A stretch of 60,094 nt of DNA from SIG653 sp964509125 (GTDB taxonomy: Bacteria > Bacillota > Clostridia > Oscillospirales > CAG-382). The notes under the pieces are model-generated. The model did not search any database, had not been told where the DNA came from, and was given only the letters and a program-made list of their open reading frames with translations. Shown piece by piece: positions 18,373 through 25,904 of this stretch. The stretch lies in assembly GCA_964509125.1 (NCBI GenBank), contig CAZDVZ010000006.1:1-60094 (forward strand). The letters are read 5' to 3'. The position numbers were made by a program, and so were the translations under genes. Each line of letters opens with the position of its first letter. Position 1 is the first letter of the stretch.

Positions 18373-19056
18373 TTAAAAATTGCTTTTCAGGAAGAATGAC
18401 GCATTGAACGATTCGTTTTCGTAAAGAGGTACTATGTAGTTGTTTACATAGTTTTTTCCAAAAAAACCATATATTCCGCCGCCGTCTGTTGAGAAAAGGT
18501 TTTTTAAAGTTGTTCCTGTGGGGATTACGGCGGATATTTCATCTCCGTTTATTGTAAGTCGGATGTGCTCTGTGTCGTTCTTAGAGACGCCTTCTGCGCT
18601 TCCGCTTTCCGTTTCTACAAAACCATTATAGAAAAGAGAATAGTTTTGTTTTCTTATTTCGCGGCTCAGCGTTCCGTTCCTTGTAAAAGCATTTACAGAA
18701 TGGAGCTGTGAAAGTATGAGTTCTCCGCTTTCGGAAAGTGAGATGTCTGTTATTCTTGAAGTGGCTTCTGAGCGTATTTTGTCCGTTTCTTCGAAACGGC
18801 AGTTAAGTGTATAAATGTCAGAACTGCAATTACATCCCAAGGAGTAGTAGATGTCATCATCCATGCTATACACCAGCTTACGGTACGGCCTTAAAGTTGG
18901 AACCGCTCCTTTATACATACCGCAGAAAGAAAAAATGTATATGTATGGAGTCATCCCGTCAACTACGGCATATTCGGTTTTGTTCACGGCGACTCCCGAT
19001 GATGCTCCCCGCGTGGGAAGTAAAATTGCGGTTTCGTTCAAAAAATCGTTGTTCAT
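18373..19056 (-). CDS. Conserved-looking protein of unknown function
   Basis: 227 residues with no signal peptide or membrane segment. It is rich in short beta-strand patterns and repeats stretches such as PYIYIFSFCGMY and DIYYSLGCNCSSDIYTL, suggesting a small beta-propeller-like or all-beta fold; that is inference only. The start has AGAGG 6 nt upstream. It lies 166 bp upstream of, and in the same direction as, the SGNH esterase. Convincing codon use and RBS support a real gene. Confidence 0.6.
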   Translation of the reverse strand: MNNDFLNETAILLPTRGASSGVAVNKTEYAVVDGMTPYIYIFSFCGMYKGAVPTLRPYRKLVYSMDDDIYYSLGCNCSSDIYTLNCRFEETDKIRSEATSRITDISLSESGELILSQLHSVNAFTRNGTLSREIRKQNYSLFYNGFVETESGSAEGVSKNDTEHIRLTINGDEISAVIPTGTTLKNLFSTDGGGIYGFFGKNYVNNYIVPLYENESFNASFFLKSNF

Positions 19057-19110
19057 GTGTTACCTCTTTAAAATAATATTTTTTAGTATAATATGCTTCT
19101 CTCTGTTGTT

Positions 19111-19139
19111 TTGACAGAGATGATCTGCCTCATTATAAA
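19111..19139 (+). promoter_or_regulatory. Promoter of the second acyl-CoA ligase
   Basis: TTGACA at 19111-19116 and TATAAA at 19134-19139 with a 17-bp spacer, 24 bp before the ATG at 19163. Confidence 0.75.
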
Positions 19140-19162
19140 TAACATTTTGAAAGGAAATTCCA

Positions 19163-20863
19163 ATGTACAAAAACAAAAAGAAAAATTATCCCCTTTATGA
19201 GGTTAGGAAAGTAACTGATTTAAGACAAATTTTGGATGAATCTGCAAGGCTTTTCGCAGATAAGGACGCTTTTTTATATCGTGAAAAAGGCAAAGAAATG
19301 AGCGTTACTTATAAGGAGTTTAAAAGACAAGTTGACTCCTTGGGGACGGCACTTTGCAAGATGGATCTGAAAAAAGCTCACATAGCGATAATTGGCGAAA
19401 ACAGTTACGGATGGGCGCTTTCGTATTGGAGTGTTTTAAATACTGCCGGTGTTGCGCTTCCGATTGATAAGGACCTGACGTATGAAGATACTGAATATAT
19501 TTTGCGTACAGGTGATGTTTCTGCAATTTTTTATGCATCATCCGTAGCAGAAAAAATTGAGTCTCTCGCAGAAAAGATTGGTATAACCACTCTCATTCGT
19601 ACAGACGACATAAAAGAGATTCCGGAAGGAAAGCTTTTCATAAAAGATTTGATACTCGCCGGTGGCAAACTTCTTGACGAAGGTGACAAAACTTATCTTG
19701 AAATAAAACATGATGTGGATGAGCTTAAGCAGATAATGTTCACATCCGGAACAACGGGAAAAAGCAAGGGTGTTATGCACACCGAACGAGTTCTTCTCAC
19801 TAACATTTACAGCGGTCAACAGCTTTTGAAGATCACAGAGCGTTGTCTTTCTGTTTTGCCATACCATCATGCATATGAAGCAACTGCCGGTATCATAATA
19901 ATGATACAAGCAGGTATGACAATTATGATCAATGAATCTTTGCGTACATTGCTTCCCAACTTGAAAAAGCACAGACCCACCGAAATGTGCATAGTTCCTC
20001 TTTATGCAGAAAGTTTTTACAGACGTATTTGGGACAAGATAGATGAAGGTGGAAAACGCAAGACGGTTGAACTTGGAATTAAAATAAGCAAGGCACTCCT
20101 TAAGGTAGGAATTGATATTCGTAGAAAACTCTTCAAGGAGATTCACGAAACATTTGGCGGAGAGCTTAAGCTTTTGATTTGCGGCGGCGCACCGATGAAA
20201 CCGGCTATTTGCGAATTTTTTAACGATATCGGTATAACACTTATTATCGGTTACGGAATAACCGAATGTGGGCCTCTCGTTTCCATTAACCGCCCTGAAT
20301 TTTTAAATTATACGTCGGTAGGTTTGCCTCTTCCCGGAACAGAAGTCATGATATATAATCCGGACGATAAAGGTGAGGGCGAAATCTGCGTTAAAGGCGA
20401 CAATGTGATGATGGGATATTATAAAAACAAGGAAGAAACAGAAAGGGCTATTGTTGACGGGTGGTTCCACACGGGAGATATCGGCAAAAAGGACGAGGAT
20501 GGACGTATTTATATTACGGGCAGATGTAAAAACATGATCCTTCTTGATAACGGCGAAAATATTTATCCTGAAGCTATTGAAGAATCACTTACAGATTATC
20601 CCATTGTTAAGGAAGTTGTTGTTTTCGAAGCAAGTCGTGGAGAAGAAGATTCTAAAAATTTGGGCGTTGAGGTGTTCCCGGATTTTGAATATGCCGAGGC
20701 GAAGGGAATCAAAGATGCCAAAGCAGAGGTTGTAAGATGTATTGAAGAATACAATGACAAACAACCTCCGTACAGAAAGTTGAAACAAATCATCGTTAGA
20801 GATACGGAATTTGAAAAAACCACATCTAAAAAGATAAAGCGTAAGTACAATACAACCAAATAA
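19163..20863 (+). CDS. AMP-dependent (long-chain) acyl-CoA ligase
   Basis: 566 residues, ANL superfamily, second such enzyme in the window. Motifs are MFTSGTTGKSKGV, GYGITECGPL, WFHTGDIGKKDEDG, GRCKNMILLDNGENIYP and a terminal TSKKIKRK containing the catalytic Lys. It forms acyl-CoA, or possibly acyl-ACP, from a free acid and ATP in the cytoplasm. The N-terminal region (YPLYEVRKVTDLRQ) is typical of the long-chain-like clostridial group. It is closed by a strong terminator, so it is probably monocistronic. The 545-residue ligase at 13514 is clearly distinct. Confidence 0.9.
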   Translation: MYKNKKKNYPLYEVRKVTDLRQILDESARLFADKDAFLYREKGKEMSVTYKEFKRQVDSLGTALCKMDLKKAHIAIIGENSYGWALSYWSVLNTAGVALPIDKDLTYEDTEYILRTGDVSAIFYASSVAEKIESLAEKIGITTLIRTDDIKEIPEGKLFIKDLILAGGKLLDEGDKTYLEIKHDVDELKQIMFTSGTTGKSKGVMHTERVLLTNIYSGQQLLKITERCLSVLPYHHAYEATAGIIIMIQAGMTIMINESLRTLLPNLKKHRPTEMCIVPLYAESFYRRIWDKIDEGGKRKTVELGIKISKALLKVGIDIRRKLFKEIHETFGGELKLLICGGAPMKPAICEFFNDIGITLIIGYGITECGPLVSINRPEFLNYTSVGLPLPGTEVMIYNPDDKGEGEICVKGDNVMMGYYKNKEETERAIVDGWFHTGDIGKKDEDGRIYITGRCKNMILLDNGENIYPEAIEESLTDYPIVKEVVVFEASRGEEDSKNLGVEVFPDFEYAEAKGIKDAKAEVVRCIEEYNDKQPPYRKLKQIIVRDTEFEKTTSKKIKRKYNTTK

Positions 20864-20877
20864 CACTTAAAGTAAAT

Positions 20878-20917
20878 AATCCCTGAGCTGATTTTAAATT
20901 AACTCAGGGATTGTTTT
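20878..20917 (+). terminator. Intrinsic terminator after the acyl-CoA ligase
   Basis: A perfect 10-bp stem, AATCCCTGAG (20878-20887) with CTCAGGGATT (20903-20912), followed by GTTTTTG. Confidence 0.9.
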
Positions 20918-20926
20918 TGTAATTAC

Positions 20927-20955
20927 TTGACAAGCGATACAAAAAAGGTTATAAT
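20927..20955 (+). promoter_or_regulatory. Sigma-A promoter of the aminotransferase-trpS unit
   Basis: Consensus TTGACA (20927-20932) and TATAAT (20950-20955) with a 17-bp spacer, directly after the preceding terminator. Confidence 0.88.
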
Positions 20956-20997
20956 TAAAATGCTTTGATATAATATTTCAAGAAAGGCGTTTTTGAT

Positions 20998-22230
20998 ATG
21001 AGTTCTTTTGCAAATTTTGAGAGCGGCGCCTCTTTATTTGGTGCCGATATAGCTTTTTCGAATAAAGTAAGCGGACTAAAACCTTCCGCTATCCGTGAGA
21101 TTTTTAAATCTCTTTCCGATCCCGAAATGATATCGTTTGCTGCAGGCAACCCTTCTCCGCTTTCATTTCCTGTGGAGCAGATGAAGGAAATTGCCAACGA
21201 TATTTTTACAAACAGACCTGTTGATGCGTTGCAATACAGCATAACAGAGGGGTATCCTTTGCTTCGAAATCAGGTTCAAGAGAGACTTCAAAATAAATTT
21301 GGCATCAATATGGATGGAATGACAACTATCATTACTACCGGCGGGCAGCAAGGGATAGATCTTACGGCTAAGGTGCTTTGTAATGAGGGCGATATAATAA
21401 TTACAGAAAACCCTTCTTTTATAGGCGCGCTCAATGCTTTTAGAGCGTATAACGCAGATGTCAGAGGCGTTGATCTTGAAGACGACGGGATGAATCTTGA
21501 ACAGCTTGAGAAGATACTTTCCGAAAATAAAAATGTGAAAATGATTTATACAATTCCCACGTTCCACAACCCCGGCGGAATAACAGCTTCTCTTGAAAAG
21601 AGAAAGGCGGTTATAGCTTTGGCGGAAAAATATGGTGTTATTGTACTTGAGGACAATCCGTACGGTGAGCTTCGATTTTCGGGAGAAGATGTTCCCACAA
21701 TGAAATCTCTTGATAAGAACGGCGTTGTTGTTTATTGCAGTTCCTTCTCCAAGGTGCTTTCTGCCGGAATGAGAATAGGCTTCCTTTGCGGAAGAAGTGA
21801 TATTATTCAAAAAGTGGTTGTTGCAAAACAAGTTAATGATGTTCACACAAACATTTTCTTCCAGCTTTTAGCTTCGGATTTTATTTCTAAATATAGTCTT
21901 GATGACCACATTAAGGGTATTCGCCGGCTTTATAAAGATAAATGTGGACTTATGCTCTCCGAAATGGACAAGCATTTCCCGAAAAATATTAAATTTACCC
22001 GTCCCGACGGTGGACTTTTCATTTGGGTAACCATGCCTGAAAAGTATGATGCCGATCTCTTTGCAAAAGAGGGTGTTAAAGAAAAGGTGGCGGTTGTATC
22101 GGGTACTGCGTTTACTCCCGTTCAAGGTGATAAAAGCTCGTCTTTCCGCATGAACTATTCTACGCCTTCCGACGAACAGATCATACTGGGCGTTTCAAAA
22201 TTAGGTAAACTTCTTGAAAGGTACGTTTAA
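20998..22230 (+). CDS. PLP-dependent aminotransferase, class I/II (LysN / 2-aminoadipate type)
   Basis: 410 residues. PLP-binding features are TTGGQQGIDL early in the large domain, NPGG-type substrate loop (PTFHNPGG), LEDNPYGELRF (Asp and Tyr contacting PLP) and the Schiff-base Lys in CSSFSKVLSAGMRIGF. The overall pattern resembles the MocR-type aminotransferase domain without its HTH, as in 2-aminoadipate or aromatic/branched-chain transaminases. The substrate is not determined. The stop is 2 bp before trpS, so the two are co-transcribed; an aromatic amino acid role would fit but is not shown. Confidence 0.88.
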   Translation: MSSFANFESGASLFGADIAFSNKVSGLKPSAIREIFKSLSDPEMISFAAGNPSPLSFPVEQMKEIANDIFTNRPVDALQYSITEGYPLLRNQVQERLQNKFGINMDGMTTIITTGGQQGIDLTAKVLCNEGDIIITENPSFIGALNAFRAYNADVRGVDLEDDGMNLEQLEKILSENKNVKMIYTIPTFHNPGGITASLEKRKAVIALAEKYGVIVLEDNPYGELRFSGEDVPTMKSLDKNGVVVYCSSFSKVLSAGMRIGFLCGRSDIIQKVVVAKQVNDVHTNIFFQLLASDFISKYSLDDHIKGIRRLYKDKCGLMLSEMDKHFPKNIKFTRPDGGLFIWVTMPEKYDADLFAKEGVKEKVAVVSGTAFTPVQGDKSSSFRMNYSTPSDEQIILGVSKLGKLLERYV

Positions 22231-22232
22231 AG

Positions 22233-23234
22233 ATGGATAATAAAATAGAAAAGAAGAAGGTCATATTTTCGGGCATACAGCCTTCCGGTAATCTTACCAT
22301 AGGAAACTATATAGGAGCCGTTAGAAATTGGATCGACCTTCAAAATGAATATTATTGTTATTTTTGTGTTGTTGATCTTCACGCTATAACCGTAAGACAG
22401 ATTCCTGCGGACCTTCGTAAACGCACAAGAGAGGTCATGGCAATATATCTTGCAGCGGGTATTGACGCGGAAAAAAATATAATGTTTGTACAAAGTCACG
22501 TTCCCGCTCATGCAGAGCTTGCTTGGGTGCTTAATTGCTACACAATGTACGGTGAACTTTCCAGAATGACACAGTTTAAAGATAAAAGTAGGCTGCACAG
22601 CGATAATATTAATGCGGGTTTGTTTACATATCCTGTTCTCATGGCGGCAGATATTTTGCTGTATCAGACCGATCTCGTTCCCACCGGTCAAGATCAAAAA
22701 CAGCATATTGAACTTGCGCGTGATATTGCAAACAGGTTTAACTCTGTTTATAGTCCCACATTTGTTGAACCGGAGCCGTATATACCTAAAACAACGGCAA
22801 AAATTATGTCTTTGTCTGATCCTACAAAAAAAATGAGTAAATCCGATCCTAACGGCAGTGTTGGCATTCTTGACACGAGGGATGAGATAATCAAAAAGAT
22901 TAAACGTGCTGTTACAGATTCTGATACGTGTGTATGCTATGGCGAGGGAAAAGACGGGATAAACAACCTTCTCAATATTTACGTAGCTTTTAGCGGAAAA
23001 ACTCCCGAAGAAGCTGTTAAAGAGTTTGAGGGCGTTGGGTACGGAACATTCAAAGAAGCTGTAGGAGAAACCGTTGCAGATTCTCTTAAGGGAATACAAG
23101 ATCAATTTAAAGTGTACATGGACGATAAGGATTTTCTTGACGGACTCATGAAAAAGAATGCAGAAATTGCATATTCTGCCGCAAGAAAAACTTTGAGTAA
23201 AGTTTACAGAAAAATTGGTTTTTACCAACCGTAA
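22233..23234 (+). CDS. trpS: Tryptophanyl-tRNA synthetase
   Basis: 333 residues, standard length. It charges tRNA-Trp with tryptophan. The class I signature is SGIQPSGNLTIGN (HIGH equivalent, residues 13-25) and the KMSKS loop is near residue 200 (KMSKSDPNGS). There is no T-box leader because the gene follows the aminotransferase with only 2 bp between them. AAAGG inside the upstream gene's end acts as the RBS. Confidence 0.96.
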   Translation: MDNKIEKKKVIFSGIQPSGNLTIGNYIGAVRNWIDLQNEYYCYFCVVDLHAITVRQIPADLRKRTREVMAIYLAAGIDAEKNIMFVQSHVPAHAELAWVLNCYTMYGELSRMTQFKDKSRLHSDNINAGLFTYPVLMAADILLYQTDLVPTGQDQKQHIELARDIANRFNSVYSPTFVEPEPYIPKTTAKIMSLSDPTKKMSKSDPNGSVGILDTRDEIIKKIKRAVTDSDTCVCYGEGKDGINNLLNIYVAFSGKTPEEAVKEFEGVGYGTFKEAVGETVADSLKGIQDQFKVYMDDKDFLDGLMKKNAEIAYSAARKTLSKVYRKIGFYQP

Positions 23235-23315
23235 AGCCGCTAAATTATACATAACTAATGGCTTCCATTGTGCTTTATTTTATTTAAAAAACTAATTTTA
23301 AGAAGATTTATTAAA

Positions 23316-23362
23316 AAAAGGATCTCTTTGGGCTTAAAACCTAAATAGGTCCTTTTAAGTTT
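23316..23362 (+). terminator. Probable terminator after trpS
   Basis: AAAAGGATCT (23316-23325) pairs with AGGTCCTTTT (23347-23356) over 10 bp with one G-U pair. The U tract after it is weak. The remaining intergenic sequence, 23235-23515, is AT-rich and otherwise holds only the parE promoter. Confidence 0.55.
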
Positions 23363-23396
23363 AATAGAGAAAGAAAAAGTAACCTTTTTGTTTTAC

Positions 23397-23425
23397 TTGA
23401 CAATTTGGAAAAAATGGTATATAAT
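23397..23425 (+). promoter_or_regulatory. Sigma-A promoter of the parE-parC unit
   Basis: TTGACA (23397-23402), 17-bp spacer, TATAAT (23420-23425). The leader to the GTG start at 23517 is about 85 nt. Confidence 0.85.
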
Positions 23426-23516
23426 CAAAATGCTTTATTATGTGTTACTATAGCTTGGAAAATAGTATATTAATACTGAGTTTACTTAGAAGTGATATTA
23501 TGTTTGGAGGAACACC

Positions 23517-25505
23517 GTGGCGAATAACAAAGCTGTATATAACGATCAAACAATAGTTGCTCTAAAAGGTGCAGAGCGTGTTAGAAAGCGCCCTGCGGTT
23601 ATATTCGGTTCAGACGGTCTTGAAGGCTGTCAGCATTCATTCTTTGAAATTCTCTCAAATTCTGTTGACGAAGCGAGAGAGGGGTATGGAAGTACCATAA
23701 ACATCACAGTAAACAAAGAAGGTGTTATGACCGTTGAAGACTTCGGCAGGGGTGTGCCTCTTGATTGGAATGAAAAAGAACAAGAATACAACTGGAAGCT
23801 GATATATTGTGAGATGTACGCCGGAGGCAAATATAACAATGACGACGGTGGTGCATATGAGTTTTCTCTGGGGCTTAACGGACTTGGTGCGTGTGCCACG
23901 CAGTATGCTTCTGAATTTATGGAGGTAACTTCTTGTTCGAAGGGCGTAAAATCGGTTATTAAGTTCGCTAAAGGTGAACCTGTTACAGAGCTTATAAAAG
24001 AGCCTTGCCCCAAAAATAAAACGGGCACTACCGTAACGTGGAAAGCGGACAGAGAAGTTTTTACCGAAACCGACATACCTCTTGAGTTTTTTAAGTCTAC
24101 TTTAAAAAAACAGGCGGTTGTAAACAGTGGACTTCGCTTTAATTTGAAATTTGAAAAACAAAACGGCGAAGTGGTTACAGAGGAGTATTTTTACGGCGAA
24201 GGGATTATAGATTATATAAAGGAAATCACGGGTGAAACCGCAATAAATGCGCCAACTTTATATTCTGCGGAAAGAGTGGGCAGAGACAGAGATGATAAGG
24301 CGGACTATAAATTAAGAATAAATTTTGCGTTTTCCTTTTCTCCGGATGTAGGACTTATTGAGTATTATCACAATTCATCATTTTTGGAATATGGCGGGTC
24401 TCCCGATAAAGCAGCACGTTCTGCATTTGTCAGTTCTTTTGACAAATATATGAAGAATAACGGAAAATATAATAAAAATGAAAGCAAAATCACCTTTGGG
24501 GATATTGAAGATTCGTTGGTGCTTGTTGTAAATTCGTTTTCTACCCAAACGTCCTATGAAAACCAGACGAAGAAGGCGATAACAAATACTTTTATAGCAA
24601 AAGCTATGACAGATTTTTTCGCCCGTTCTCTTGAAGCTTTCTTTGCGGAGAATCCTGCTGAGACGGATAAGATATGCCAAAGGATACTTATTAATAAACG
24701 AAGCAGAGAATCTGCGGAATCTATGCGTCGTGATGTTAAAAAGAAGCTTACCACAACTCTTGATATAAACAATACAGTGGAAAAATTCGTGCCATGCAGA
24801 AGCAAGGATCCTGATGTATGCGAGCTTTATATAGTTGAAGGTGATTCGGCTATGTCAAGCTGTAAAACTGCAAGAAGCGCGGATTTTCAGGCAATAATGC
24901 CTGTTAGGGGAAAAACTTTTAACTGTCTTAAAGCTAATTCTCTTGACAAAATTTTGCAAAGTGAGATTATTACCGATCTTTTGAAGGTCATTGGCTGCGG
25001 AGTTGAGATAAAAGGAAAGGGAACAAGTAAGTTTGCTTCTTTTGATATGAAGTTGTTAAGATGGAACAAAATTATTATTTGCACAGATGCAGACGAAGAC
25101 GGCTATCATATCAGAACACTGATTTTAACTTTGTTCTATACGCTTTTACCAACTCTTATTAAAGAGGGCAGAATTTATATAGCGGAAACACCTCTTTATG
25201 AAATAGTTTCGAAGGATAAATCGTACTTTGCGTATAACGAAGCTGAAAAGACTGACATTTTAGATAAATTGGGAAATGCAAAATACACCATACACCGTTC
25301 AAAAGGACTTGGCGAAAATGACCCTGATATGATGTCATATACAACAATGGCACCTGCCACAAGACGTCTTGTGAGAATAGTTCCCTCGGACAATGAGGCG
25401 CATACAGACTTTTTGTTTAACGCACTTTTGGGTAGTGATATTGAATCAAGAAAAGATTATATTTCTAAAAACGGAGCAAAATACGTAGATTTGGCGGATG
25501 TATAA
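23517..25505 (+). CDS. parE: Type IIA DNA topoisomerase, ATPase (B) subunit, topoisomerase IV-like
   Basis: 662 residues, starting at GTG with GGAGG 6 nt upstream. A GHKL ATPase domain comes first (ENSVDEA-like SNSVDEAREG, DFGRGVP, GLNGLGACATQY), then the transducer and a TOPRIM domain with EGDSAMSSCK, PVRGKTFNCLKA and CTDADEDGYHIRTL. It uses ATP to drive strand passage by the A subunit. Several usually invariant motif positions differ (PLRGKILNVEKA becomes PVRGKTFNCLKA), so this is a divergent branch. It is called ParE rather than GyrB because the partner lacks a GyrA box. Confidence 0.85.
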   Translation: MANNKAVYNDQTIVALKGAERVRKRPAVIFGSDGLEGCQHSFFEILSNSVDEAREGYGSTINITVNKEGVMTVEDFGRGVPLDWNEKEQEYNWKLIYCEMYAGGKYNNDDGGAYEFSLGLNGLGACATQYASEFMEVTSCSKGVKSVIKFAKGEPVTELIKEPCPKNKTGTTVTWKADREVFTETDIPLEFFKSTLKKQAVVNSGLRFNLKFEKQNGEVVTEEYFYGEGIIDYIKEITGETAINAPTLYSAERVGRDRDDKADYKLRINFAFSFSPDVGLIEYYHNSSFLEYGGSPDKAARSAFVSSFDKYMKNNGKYNKNESKITFGDIEDSLVLVVNSFSTQTSYENQTKKAITNTFIAKAMTDFFARSLEAFFAENPAETDKICQRILINKRSRESAESMRRDVKKKLTTTLDINNTVEKFVPCRSKDPDVCELYIVEGDSAMSSCKTARSADFQAIMPVRGKTFNCLKANSLDKILQSEIITDLLKVIGCGVEIKGKGTSKFASFDMKLLRWNKIIICTDADEDGYHIRTLILTLFYTLLPTLIKEGRIYIAETPLYEIVSKDKSYFAYNEAEKTDILDKLGNAKYTIHRSKGLGENDPDMMSYTTMAPATRRLVRIVPSDNEAHTDFLFNALLGSDIESRKDYISKNGAKYVDLADV

Positions 25506-25523
25506 ATTTTAAGGAGAATGGCC

Positions 25524-25849
25524 ATGAAAAGGATTGTTTCTCAAGCTTTATTACTCAGCATTGTATTTTCGCTTTTATCTCTTTTTTCTTTTGGTGCTGT
25601 TGTTGCTGCAAGTGGCACATATGGTGATAACATCACATGGACACTTTCTGATGACGGAACATTTACTGTTTCGGGAACGGGGGAAATGTGGGGCGATATC
25701 CCGTGGAAATCATAGTCTTCCCACATAAAAAAGTGATTGTGGAAGAGGGAATTACCTCCATTGAAAACTATGCTTTTCGTGATTGCAGTGACCTTGAAGA
25801 AATAAGCCTTCCCAAAAATTTAACTTTTATAGGAAAAGCTATTTTTTAA
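25524..25849 (+). pseudogene. Decayed BspA-type LRR surface-protein gene
   Basis: AAGGAG 7 nt before an ATG starts a signal peptide and the family's opening domain (ITWTLSDDGTFTVSGTGEMW), which ends in TAG at 25713. In the +2 frame, from about 25715, an LRR continues: VIVEEGITSIENYAF and CSDLEEISLPKNLTFIG, stopping at 25849. One frameshift and a missing C-terminus separate it from the intact paralogues at 3183 and 40300. It lies between parE and parC, in the same direction. Confidence 0.8.
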
Positions 25850-25904
25850 AGCTTTCAGACCTTTATCAATGATTTTCTAAAAATAAATTACAAGGAATAT
25901 AAAT

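Noticed and set aside
21163..21846. 227-codon minus-strand frame opposite the aminotransferase
   Set aside because: A shadow of a well-supported gene; no RBS and an unlikely composition.
22200..22240. T-box riboswitch before trpS
   Set aside because: Only 2 bp separate the aminotransferase stop from the trpS start, and the operon leader at 20956-20997 is too short for a T-box.
22227..23252. Long minus-strand open frame (341 codons) opposite trpS
   Set aside because: It mirrors the trpS codons, has no RBS, and its composition (rich in Cys, Arg, Phe) is that of a shadow frame.
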